This document shows, in pieces, positions 22,440 to 34,454 of a stretch of DNA of 64,000 nucleotides. Position numbers and translations under genes: made by a program. This stretch comes from Diphasiastrum complanatum. Taxonomy: Eukaryota; Streptophyta; Lycopodiopsida; Lycopodiales; Lycopodiaceae. The notes below the pieces were generated by a model. The model was not told where the DNA came from. It made no database searches and was given only the letters and a program-made list of their open reading frames with translations. Where the stretch lies: contig CM055111.1 in NCBI GenBank assembly GCA_029204225.1, positions 11,663,697-11,727,696 on the forward strand, given 5' to 3'. Every line of letters begins with the position of its first letter. Position 1 is the first letter of the stretch.

Positions 22440-25176
22440 TGGAGGATTGATAACTTATACATGATCGATATTGAAGTGCTAGTATATTTTGTTTGATGAA
22501 CATGTACTTGTGAGCAGTTCATTCTGATAGGCGTAGTCATGCTTTCAGAGAGAGTCGAATCTCATTATTAATATGTGGAAAATCCAAACTGAAGCATATC
22601 GTAAATACACCAAGATGGTGGCTAGATAAATTTCCACATGCTAGTGTTCTTTGTGCCAATGTGCCACTAATTGTGGAGATAACAGCCAAATAAAAAATAT
22701 AGAAAAATTACACATGAATTTTGGCACAAAAAAATTCGTCATGAACTTGGGCAAAAAGTTTTACACATTGTGGCATACTGGCATCCCACAGTTCGTGGCC
22801 AAAATGGTATTTTATGATGTGAGATCATGGGTGGGATCATGGCATAGTTTTTTTGACACCATTTGTGTGTGCCATAGATTGTGGCATGGTTCACATGAAT
22901 GATAATACAAGTGATGAGAGGAATAGCATAACCCACAAAAAGGCTACATGACAATATTTGGTCATAATTGCAACAAATAAGTTCTATCAAGCTATTTTGG
23001 GAGCATGAGATCATTAAAATATTCTGAAGTCTATGGCATCATCATACTACAAAGATGCTGAGTCTAACTATTCCATCAATCATTATCAAGTGGGACAACA
23101 CTAAACCATTGCGCTACATCCAATTGGATAAGAAATCGATTTTGTATGATGCAAAGGCCTCAATATACCAAGGTAATGCCATGTTCATAGAAAGAATTTC
23201 ACGATAACAAATGATTGGATAATTAAGACTTTTAGAGATCTATAAGGCACCACACAACATGATAAAATTGGACACACTGATACTTTAAGAAATAAAAGGA
23301 ATCGTTTAGGTGGAGGTTGTCATGACTTATGCACTAGAGACATGAACATAGGCATAAGTGGATTTGAAACTACAATTTGATTCACCATAAGAAATAGTAC
23401 CGGTGGATCATATGATTATTATAATGACTATACTCATATATCCAAGTGCTACAATACCTAGAGACATGAGCATAAGAAAAAACGGACAACTATACTCAGA
23501 TTCTTTATATCAAGTGAGCTGCACCTTTTCAAGATTTATAGTGAGGACATTAAATTCTGTCAATGTCCTTCAATTCTAATGTTAGGGCATCATTGTCATT
23601 AAGCCTTTTATGATTCCAAGCTTGTTCCTTTCAAACGAGGTTTAATGTGCTCACAAGACTTTTGTTCTGAAAATAATGATTGGGACCTTTCACATCCTGT
23701 TTTGCCCAATTAAAAGCTTGAAAGCCATATTGAAAAAACTTCAAGAAAAACAATGTAATAATGAGAATCAATAGAGAAGATATAAGACCAAGCTTTGTGC
23801 CAGGTAGCTCTGAGCTCTTAGAAAGTCTTTAATGAATAGATACCAGAAAAAAATTGAGGCTAGCACTTGGGAGTATGCAAATTGCTATTTTTAAGGAAAT
23901 AACCACAATGAATCCCCATTATCAACCTTGTGATATGCTTTTTTGATGAGCTCCAAACTTAAAAAGTGACACTCATCAAGCACTATTTTCAAAACTGCTA
24001 ACCAAATTAGAGCCACAAATGAAATGACAAACATCGATAATAGTGAGCCTACAAAACATGCTCAATTCAAATCTAGAATTGGACCAATTTTTATGTTTAT
24101 TCTTGGTGGGGGGTGGAGGTTGGGGGGGGGGGAGGGGGGCCTTCTAGTTCCCAAATGTAACTGGATGGCACTGTGAAAAAGGTTGCTGGACACAGGAATA
24201 GAATTTCAAGTTTAAAGTATAGTTTTAACCTTTATTTTTTTATTGTAACATTGATGATAACTTGAATGTTCACTGTACATTGGCAGGTGTTTATGTTACT
24301 TCAATTGCACATTACAGGAGTTTGGACTTTTCTGAGTCATTGTGGCTGTAATTTTACATCTATGTTTAGATTATATCTCACGAGTTTTCGCTGATGAATC
24401 ATGCAATTGGAGGGCAATATGAATATATATCATGGAATATGTATCTTTATTTAGTACTTTGAGTAACCTTTAGCATGATTTGACATTCCTAAAACCCTGA
24501 GAGGTGATTTTTCTTAAAAAAAATCCAACAAGATTTTTTCCAAATTTCGGAAATTTGTTTTGAATCAATTTGAATCAAGATCTTCCCAATTAGAATCAGT
24601 TATAGCTTGGCATCCAAAGTTTCTTTTGTCTCATGTTCAAGCCCCCCCTTGGGAAACCAAGATGCAACTAAAATCAGTTGGCAACTATGTTAATAATACA
24701 ACAAATACATCATCTTTGCATTGTGGACATAATAAAAGAGAGAATGGAATCAACTCCAAATTTAAAGGGGAGTTTCAAGCAAATGTTATTGCAACTGCCA
24801 ATCAAGGCGGAACATGGGCCAGATACAAACTGAACAATATAGGTTTGATTGAACCTGTAGAATGGGTTTCAAACTATACAACTACAAGCATGTGCAATAG
24901 AGCACGCTGGCTCTTTCTGCCATCAGGCATTATAACATGCAAAAACACCAGTATCAGTAAGGAGTACTTGGTTTGTCATCTTCTCAAGCAGGTTGAAAAC
25001 TGAATAATGAGTTTGATCCATAGAATTGAAACATGCACAAACTAATCCCATAAGTGACAACCAAAAGATTCCTTTCAGAGCACAGACCGAGACTCCTGAA
25101 TTTTGCAGAAAAGCATGCCTGTTCCCCTTTTGGCCATGTCTGATATCAGATGAATGGGTTTCATCAGCTAAAGTGA
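22440..25176 (-). other. Intergenic DNA and probable 3' UTR of the exonuclease-KH gene
   Basis: No recognisable protein. On the minus strand, downstream of the stop codon at 25177, two overlapping AATAAA-type polyadenylation signals occur near 24231-24244. These would give a 3' UTR of about 0.95 kb. A G run lies at 24109-24140. Short tgcca/tggca inverted words occur around 22650-22900. A plus-strand frame at 24560-25003 has no recognisable domain and I consider it spurious. Confidence 0.45.
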
Positions 25177-25245
25177 TCACAACATTCTTCCCCTCAAAAG
25201 AGCTTCTGCCTTACGAACTTCTTTGAGTGCTCCAATCACAAATAC
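25177..25245 (-). CDS. Exon 10 (last) of the exonuclease-KH gene
   Basis: 69 bp with TGA stop at 25179-25177. Acceptor TTTCAG|GTATT. Encodes [22 protein letters not shown], the last strand and helix of the KH domain. The protein ends three residues after the helix, as usual for this family. Confidence 0.94.
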   Translation of the reverse strand, partial: VFVIGALKEVRKAEALLRGRML

Positions 25246-28200
25246 CTGAAACAAACAAAGTGGATCAATAATGTTGGTGTTAAATTCTCTGATAGCCTAC
25301 AGCCAGAGAAGTAAACAAGATGACAAAGAAAGGTGGTTACATGAGAGAGACAATAATGTACCTTATCCGGAGGGCCTTTAGCACCACCAATGAAGATGTT
25401 TGCCCTGTACGATCAAGCAAATGACATATCAAGACCATCTGAGTGTATGTGCATACGTAAAGACCAACCAAAAGATTCTGTATCTGCAAGAGCCCTTACC
25501 TCACACAATTTTCCTGCGGCAACCATGTTTCTCAAATGTTCAGAGGAACCTTGCAGATTCATAAGGTTTCTCTCATAAAAGTCTTGAATGTTAAGAGGAA
25601 CCTTACGGATTTATAAGGTTCCTCTCACACAGTAAAATCAAGATGCTTTTAGTGAATCATGGTTCACTTACAATCTGAGTAAGTTTCCACAACTTTTTAA
25701 GCAAGCTGTAAATTTCCTTCCACAGATTTTTTTGGCTGGTCTTTACACCAAGGCAGGCCCCCATCCCATCGGGCCTTCCTCAATACGAGGAGCTCTCGGG
25801 GTATCACCCTCAGGGCCTCAAAACAAAGAAGGCCCTTGGGTGGGGTCCTTACCCTATTAAAAAACTCCAGAGCTAAATCGGCCAATGCATGGTGTGGGGG
25901 TGAGGGTGTAGGTGCTTGGATTGGGCTTGCTTACCCAAGTTCGATTCCCTGCCCACACATGGGCTTATGCCTGGGTCAAAGCACATATAAAGATTCAGAA
26001 AAGAACTACACAGCAATACAGACACGATGGTGGTGGAGACATGCTTGAAACTGCTCAACAGTATCAGTACACAAAAATCTGGTGTACTTTTGAGGCCCCA
26101 CTTTGTGGGGCCTCAAAAGTACACATACACAGCCATTTGAGCAGTGGCACTCTCCTCTAAGCAACTATCCACATATGGCACAGGTTTATTAAATAGCTAG
26201 GCAGCAGTAATGGAAGAGACATCGAGACGCGCTTTCAAAGACCATCTAGACTAATGATACTCAAAGTAACAACCTATGGCCCCTCCCAAGTTGCTAAACC
26301 TCCTCCAGACAATATGTTGTTTCTGAGATAGTAAATATTTTCATGAGAAACTAAATGATGCAGCTTCTCACCATCTTAGGTCACTGCCAGAAAAGCACTT
26401 TCAAACTAAGCAAATGGGTACTTCATAAGTAGCAGCAGTGGGAAGTAGAAAGATACCTGCAAGACTTTTTAATTGACAGAATGGAAACTCCTTTTCTCCC
26501 AATGATACGGCCCATTTTTCCATTTGGAACATCAACAACAGCCAAGATTTCCTCCTCTGGCTTGGCTTCTTCGTTAATTAGTTCATCTGAAGCGCACATA
26601 TGAGAACATTCAGAGAAGACGTGTTTTGAATGTATATTAGATTTATCAGTATAATGTTAGTGCTTGTAGCAACCAAGACATTTTACGAGCTCTTATACAT
26701 GAATAAAAAGTCTGAAAAAAAATAAACAAAGTAAGCCTTTCCTTTGGCTTCCTTTAACCACTGAGTTTGCCAATATAACTCACTATTCACTCCCATATGA
26801 AGGTTTTGTATATTGACATTGGACCTGAAGATTTCTCTCCTTCAAGACTGGGTGTATTGCCCTGAAATTCATTCTTATCAGGCATTCAAATTGGGCTATC
26901 GATGTATTTCACTATCTTTTAGTCGGACTTGATCAGATATGCTGAGAAGAACTGATCTCTTTCCCCAAGCTGCAGATGATCAAGAACAGACTGAGGTAAC
27001 CAAAGGGAGAGGAAGGGTTTTTTTAAATATTTTCCTGCTACCTTTAGCTGCAGTATAGAATTGTCAGTGGATAATGAAGTGTTAGGGTCAAACTGCTTAA
27101 ATTTTGAGTTAAGTCTCGGGTTTTTGATATGAATTTAGAATAATTTCAGTATGAAAGCAATTGCAGAAAGTCAGCTTAGGGTGGAAGGCTGCACCTGTGC
27201 ACTCTGCAGTGTGATCATTGCTGCATTTCACCCTCTTTTAATCAACCTGGCTATAAAAGTTTCCTGTTGAATTCTCCAACTAATGCACCTTATGTAGATA
27301 TGACTCCAACAGAACTCTAATCATACCAGGAGCTCTTCTGAAAAGCATACAAGGCCCTCACAAGTATGTAAAAAGCTTTGTATATTATACCACTTGTATT
27401 TTCAATCGACTCCATGCTTGGATTACAAAGGTCTTCACAGCGAAGCATCCTCCCAGTGTATCTATCTAGATGAATGTTCCAGCAGCTTTAAGTGAATTGG
27501 ATGACATCATCTTGTTTACATTAGAGTCAATTATACACATCTGTAAGTATAAAGAACTGGAAGGAAGCGTGTACAACAATATTCTTGCTCCTTTTGTGCT
27601 CACTGCTAAGGGCTACCAGAATTTTTTTTTTTTTTAATGCTGACAGTAATAAGTTGTTACACTGGTATGGCAGCAAAGAACTTTTCTCAAAAGTCGTCCT
27701 AGTTGGCATACTGACTTAAGGGTGTTCAAGGGCATGGTTGATGCCCGGGCATCATGCCTGCTTATGACAGTTTCAGAAATCAACGCCTTTGCAGAAATGT
27801 TCCTCGGCTTCTACATCTTGAAGGGTCAGCATGGACCATGCAAACAGTATTTTAAAAAGTTTGAAGGTAACACCTTTTGTAAGTTTAATCATTGATATGT
27901 AAGTTCAATACGTACATAACTTCACCATGTAAGTAGAGGCTGTTGGTATATGGTCTTCACCGTTCTTGAAAAACTAAGCAGGATTATAGATCTTGCTAAA
28001 AGCCCTCCAACAATCATAGGTGGTTGTTGTGATTGTGCTCAAACCTGATTTTAAACTCTTGAAGGTAATTATAGGGGCTCTAGGAAGCGAGGTACAATGA
28101 CATGTTTGTAATACTTAGAAACCCATTCCGACCCTTTTGGGCCGGAACATACACTACGTTCCGCAACGTACTGGGTCAGAACGTTTTTTTTTAAGATTAA

Positions 28201-31200
28201 AAAAACCAGGTATTAAAGTGCACCTGCTGGCCCTGATCTTCCTTCTTCGCGATCTTCCTTGTTGATAATATATTGAGGGATGCTTTATAATGCATTGACG
28301 CTAGAGACCAGAAACGCTGGAAAGCATACAGTTCCTCGATTCCTTTGTTAAAGATTACAGCTATTTGACAACAATTGGTTGTGATCATAAGATGAGCAAC
28401 CTCCACAGCCAGCAACTGGGGCGGTCATAAGGAGCATCTCGATCTCTATAGTTTCCCTTGGACCACAATGGACCACCACCACCATATCAGTTACTGTCAC
28501 GTCCTCCAGCTCTGTCATGTCCTCTATCTCGATGTCCATGTCTTGTCTGATGCTAGATATCTTCTCTGACTGCTTCTCACGTTGATCCTAGAATTGCTAT
28601 CTGAGCCACCCTGGATATCTTGATTCCGTTTCTTAATCTCGATTATTGTTAAAATCTACGTATTTAAAAAAAAAAAAGGCCAGGTTCCGGAATGGGCTAC
28701 TATGGTTTGTATAAAAGCTCCCATGACAGATGAGCAAATAGGCATTCTTGTAGACACAGACAGGTTAGTTTCAAGGCTGGTTACATTCAAGTTTGAATAC
28801 AAACTCATAAAAGTCTAGTGAGTAGAATGCAAAAAAAAATGATTCATTACAATTTCACTGAAGCAGGGGCCACTCAATGATTATTGACCCCTGAATGTGT
28901 CTCAGTTTTTGCCTTTGATAGTTTGTTACACCACTAAAATAGTTATAGGCACATGGCTCGAAATTACTTGGACATCTGAGCATGAACAGGTCCCATGCAC
29001 ATTGGACATTAGCCCATATAGTTTGGGCACCAAATTTACCGTTATTTTTGCATTTATTAGAAACATTTACTAGTCATACAACTGATACTGGGCCCCAAGA
29101 CCTAGCTCATAGACTTGGCCCCAATTCGGGCCCAGACAATGTAAACAGGACTGTAGGGCCTCATAATGCTTAGGTGATTGTTGGAGACTAAAGAGTAGAC
29201 TTAACTTTCAGTTTTGATTAGATTCAGCAGTTTAGCTCCAGCTTCTATTCATGATTCTTCGAGCTCCATTCCAGTTCTTGTCTTGTTTTAGTCGTAGTTT
29301 GGTAGCAAGGCACTTTTCTCACAAGCTTAGCTCCAGCTTCTATTCATGATTCTTCAGGTTCCATTACAGTTCTTGTCTTGTTTTGGTCATAGTTTGAAGC
29401 AAGGCACTTTTCTCACAAGTGGATTGGGTGCTACTTTCCAGTGTGCTTAGCTCATCATTTCAGCTGAATGCTAGAATAGTATTGAGCTTATTTGATAGTT
29501 AAGCTTTGTACTCCCATCTTTGATGTACTTAGCCTTTGATAAATCATCTATGCAAGTGATAGCATATGGTCCTGAATCAGATTTGATGTTCATCTTAAAT
29601 ACATTTGACGTAATGGATTTTGAGAGTATTTCCTTTCTGATGCATTACATCTAAAGTTTCATTTTGCTCTTCACTAGTAACTTGTTTTGGATAAGATCAT
29701 TGCTTTTGAGAGAGCATTGATTTTCAATTTTTGCTTCCAAGTTTTCCTCAAGTGGTCAAATTTGATATGGATGGATCTTTGGATTCCACTAATCAAATAG
29801 GAAAAGAGCACGTTAAGATTTGCTTGGTACAGATTTCAAAAAGCAGTGTGCTAGAAATTCTACTATCTGGCACTTCAACATTTTCCTAATGCACTTAACA
29901 GAACATCATTGGATGTCTACAAAGTTTGCTTTCTGACATTCGTCTCCAACAGTTTCAAAACTTCAGCATTTTCATGACATTTCTCCTCCTTTTGGAAATT
30001 TTTAATGTTCCTGTCCATCCTACGACAGGAGATTTGCAATGCAGTTCACAACCTAAGAATCGAATCTCTACAAGCCAGGTTACTGTATGTTCATCTTTTA
30101 GGTCATTTTTGGCACTTATTTTTTTCGCCAATTTTTAGATGTTAGTACATTTTGAGTCTTCCTTTCATAGGCCATTGCACTTCCTTTTTACACATTGCAT
30201 ATCTGAGAGGTAGTGATGCATAATGTCTATTTTTAAGGATGCCAGATCGGCTCACAAGAGAACCTAGGCTAGGAGCAACGATGACATGCAAAGTATAGAA
30301 GATTGAGCTTGAGAGAGAGAGATGATCCATAGTGGAAAATCAAGCATGCACAATGGCATGAGTGCTGCCTAGCTCCCATGCTTATTGAGTATAGGGCGTG
30401 TCAGGCGCATATAGAGGAGTGACATCAATGAGATACATGTACATGAAAATTCAGACGACTCATTTATTAATTGGCACTTATTAAGAGATTTGTTACTCAT
30501 ATGGTCATTATTGGGCGCCAAGCCCTTTACTTGCGGACCTGGCAGTAATTTGGTCCATAGATAATAGGGAAGAATTAACCAATCAAAACATATACCTTCT
30601 ATAACCAACCAACAACATCAACCTCACTGCAAACCACATTCCTAAAACCAAGAAGCAATGTAAGCCTAAAAGCGTACAAAAAGTAACATCTGCACAAAAC
30701 CACTGAGTGACACTTTGACAAGCATCAAGGTAACCACAACAACTTTGCTAGGAAGTTCAAAAAGTATGCAACCTAAAGAACCACTCACCTGGAAGACGAG
30801 GAATAGCAGGCCAATCTGAGACTCCCTCATTGACAATACAAAAGCAGCGGCAATAAAGCGAACCTCTAACCCCAAGCATCCACTTAGACTGCTCTTCGAG
30901 CCTTTGTACCATGTTACTGTGAATCCGAAGAAGAAAACGGACGTCATCTGCTGCCACACGCTTCATCATTTCAGTCAAAGGTCTGTGTGCCCAGAACTCA
31001 GGATCCTGATTAGAGAATGAAAAACAACAATATAGAATGTTCAGATAACCTTGAGCTGAAACTCTTAATAAAATTTTTCTTACAATTTATGATACAAAAA
31101 ACAATTTGAGGATTGGAATTATTTTGCCATGTTTGCATCACAAAAGAATCACATGATTTAGCCAGTGACCAAACTTTACAGTAACAAAAATAGGCATTTT

Positions 31201-34200
31201 TTTACAGAAAAGTAAAATTTCAAGCAGTGAAGCATAAAGAGGAAAGTAAGACTTTGGCCAAGATAGCTGCAAGAGGTCAAAGTGTAAAGAACGCCCTATC
31301 GCAGATAGATTCTGATGAGCTTAGAGATGTAGTACAATCTTCAACAGTCATTAAGGGTTACATCAGCTATAGCGATTGGGGTTCTCAAGAGTCAAGGGAT
31401 GTAGGAGCAGAGGCCCCAGTCATGCTCATTGTGGGTGAGCTTTTGGTTTTACAATTACATCCATTCATACTCTAGAGCAGGCGACTTGCAGAATTTCATG
31501 GAGCTGGGAGATGTCCTCCTTTACACGGGAGCACAAAAAATTACCTCAAATGTCATTCCATAAGGAGCAGTTTATCTTCCCACACATGGTGAGTTGGTGT
31601 ATCATGCTCGAGTTGGGCTTGCCCAACCAAGTTCAATTCTTTGTGATTCCACGGGTTGATAATAACAAAAAGCATAAGGAGCAGTTTGCCTGAGAGGGGG
31701 GCAAACCAGCAGACACAGAGGATATAAAGAAAAAAATGTTTGAACATGACCCTGCTGCCCTAGGCTTTGTGTTATACTTTCAAAGCACTTCATTTGTTGC
31801 AAGGACAAGGAGGATAATTCAAGCTACATGTGTGCTAATCATTACTTTAGGACAAGACGGGATCAATATTGCTTCTACTGTTAAATATTGCTAAAGGATA
31901 GGTGTTATGGCCATTGGCAAACACAAGGGTACATGTGGACTCGTTAGTCCCTAAGGGGTTCCGCCGGGGTGACACTCAGCCCCGTACTTCGGGATAATAA
32001 CTATTAGAAACTTGGAAAAAGATCAAAACAATGGTAGGATGACCATCCACTATCCTGTACCTGGCTCTACACCCACAGGCCACCATATAGCTTGGAGGAC
32101 CAGCGCTTGACCTCCAAGGAGATCATGCATACCTCTCACATGCACAGTTACCACTGTGCATGTGGAGTACTTAGGTCCTACTCAAGTCTAGGGACCCACC
32201 CTTAGTTACTAACGGTGCCCTCCACTTAGTGGCACTCCCTATAGAGGATATAGACCAAGCCCTCTTAGATCCTAGTATGTAGCCCCAAAGCTAAGGCCGA
32301 TGGTCAGCTTGGCCTTGGTAGATGTTATACTTGGTCGTGAATGGTTGTTCATGTTAGAAACTACTGGTGGTCTTGTTCGCAGTTATGTTGATAACACTTT
32401 GGAGTTCGTTCATCGAGGTCAGAGAGTCAAGTTGGTTGGAAATGCAAGTGTGCCGGCTTCGCCAGTTGTCTCTTATGTGCAGTTGAAGCAGTTAGTGCGG
32501 AAACGAAAAGTTGAAAAGGTATTTCTTTGTTTCCTTACTTCTGAAAGTTTTTCAAGTACTTCAAGTTTATCTTTTCCATATCCAAAGAAATGTGTTTCTT
32601 CTCTTGAGAGAAGTGAGAGAGATGTGAGTTTGCAAATTATTTTAAATGATTTCAAAGACATCTTTCCTAGTGATTTGCCTTCCGAGTTACCCCCGAGAAG
32701 AGAGGTAGATCATCCTATAGAGCTTGTACCCGGGACTAAGTCTATTAGTAAGCCTCCTTATAGGTTAAGCCACTCAGAACACCTAGAGGTAGAGCGGCAG
32801 CTGCAAGAGTATTTAGCTAAAGGGTTTATATGCCCTAGTAAGTCACCATGGGCCGTGCCCATCTTGTTGGTTAAGAAAAAAGATGGGTCTATGCGTATGT
32901 GCATAGACTATAGGGCTTTAAATAAAGTCACTATCAAGGATAAATATTCGTTGCCCCGGATAGATGAGATCTTTGATCAACTCAAAGGGGCAAAGTGTCA
33001 TGCCCATGACTGGTCTCGGGTAGCGTGTCCACGCTAGGGACCGGTAGACCAACAACCCGTAAGTTAATTGTGACTATAAGGGGATTGGGGCCCTTATGTG
33101 TTTAAATTGATGGTTGTAGGCCTAAACACATGGTGGTGGAGTTGGTATGGGTCTATCAGTGAGTCATTAGGGAACTGGATGATGTGGCCCAGATAGGCTG
33201 TAGAGGTGTCCAGTGAGGTGTCACCGTGCACTACTAGTGGTGCATGGGCCTTGGAGGGTATAAGTATACCTGCTGGGCTCTCACTAGTGTATGCTTAATT
33301 TGTGATGAGTAGCTACATGTTGTTGGTGTGACTCCTCTTTCCATGACTCTGATTGATCCATAGCTTGGGGCTAGATCCGTACGATCTAGGTTTGGTTGGG
33401 TTGGTTTAACCTCCACCGGTTCCCATGTGTTGTTGCTTTGTATGGTATGCTTAGACTAGAATCCTGTTGTGAGGACTTTATATTGGTATCAGAGCCGGTC
33501 TAAGCAGGATTTACCATTGAAAGTGCTGAGTGAAAATCTCGATGTTTTCTCGAGAATCCGGCGGAGTAAGCAACAAACAGAGGAATTGTGGGATTTTCTT
33601 CCCGTTGGAAATATTTTTCGATTTGCAATCGATTGTGTGGTAAGTGCACTACCAGGCTCACAATTGGTTCGTTTTTGTGCTTTTCGAATTGATTTCTTGG
33701 AAGGAATTCCGTGTCAATTCTGTTGTTGCCGATTACTCTGTGGTTAGCATTTTTGCTGAAGCAACAAGTTACTTTATTGGTTGGCTGGATTTTTTCCTAC
33801 AGTTTCTTGTTCTTCTCAAAAAGCGGTTATTGTATTTTGAATGCTGTCTATTGCCTGTTTGAAAGCTGTTTTGGTTTTAAATCGGTGGGAATAGGCTGGT
33901 ATAGAAGCAAAAATACTCTAATCTGTTGGCTGTTGAGTGTTGGTGATGATTGACAGGTTTGCATGGCTGCTTACTGTGGAATCACAGGCTTATGCTTCAT
34001 TTTCCAGCAAACTAACGGTTTGTTTGCAGGGTTAGGAGCAATATTGGCAACATAACCTCTGTTTTTCAGGCATAGTGAAGGCAAAACCCTGCAAATCTTG
34101 TTTTGAAACCTTGCTTATGCTTAAAACTAGCAAATGAAAGCTATAGCAATTTGTAAAACGTTGTGAAGACAAAGTATCTGCAAAGAAACAGCAGATGATT

Positions 34201-34368
34201 GTGCCTTTGTGCTTCCTGCATCAAAGAAATGGATAACTGAAAAAAAAACCACAAGAACGTGTTGGAAAACTCGCTGACAGCCGTCCTCCAAAGTGCCTGG
34301 ATACCTGCATGTAACCTATTGTATGAGGCGTGATGGAGGGCACTTTCATCGCCTCATCCTCCACCTAA

Positions 34369-34454
<86 letters not shown>

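Larger units (their letters stand above)
25405..26456 (-). other. Intron 8-9 of the exonuclease-KH gene
   Basis: Contains a short tandem pair near 25548-25615 (aggaacctt...ataaggt, two diverged copies), a SINE-like segment and a perfect hairpin, annotated separately. Confidence 0.85.

Noticed and set aside
24560-25003. 147-codon plus-strand frame beside the 3' end of the exonuclease-KH gene
   Set aside because: No recognisable domain, antisense to the presumed 3' UTR, and no supporting splice sites.
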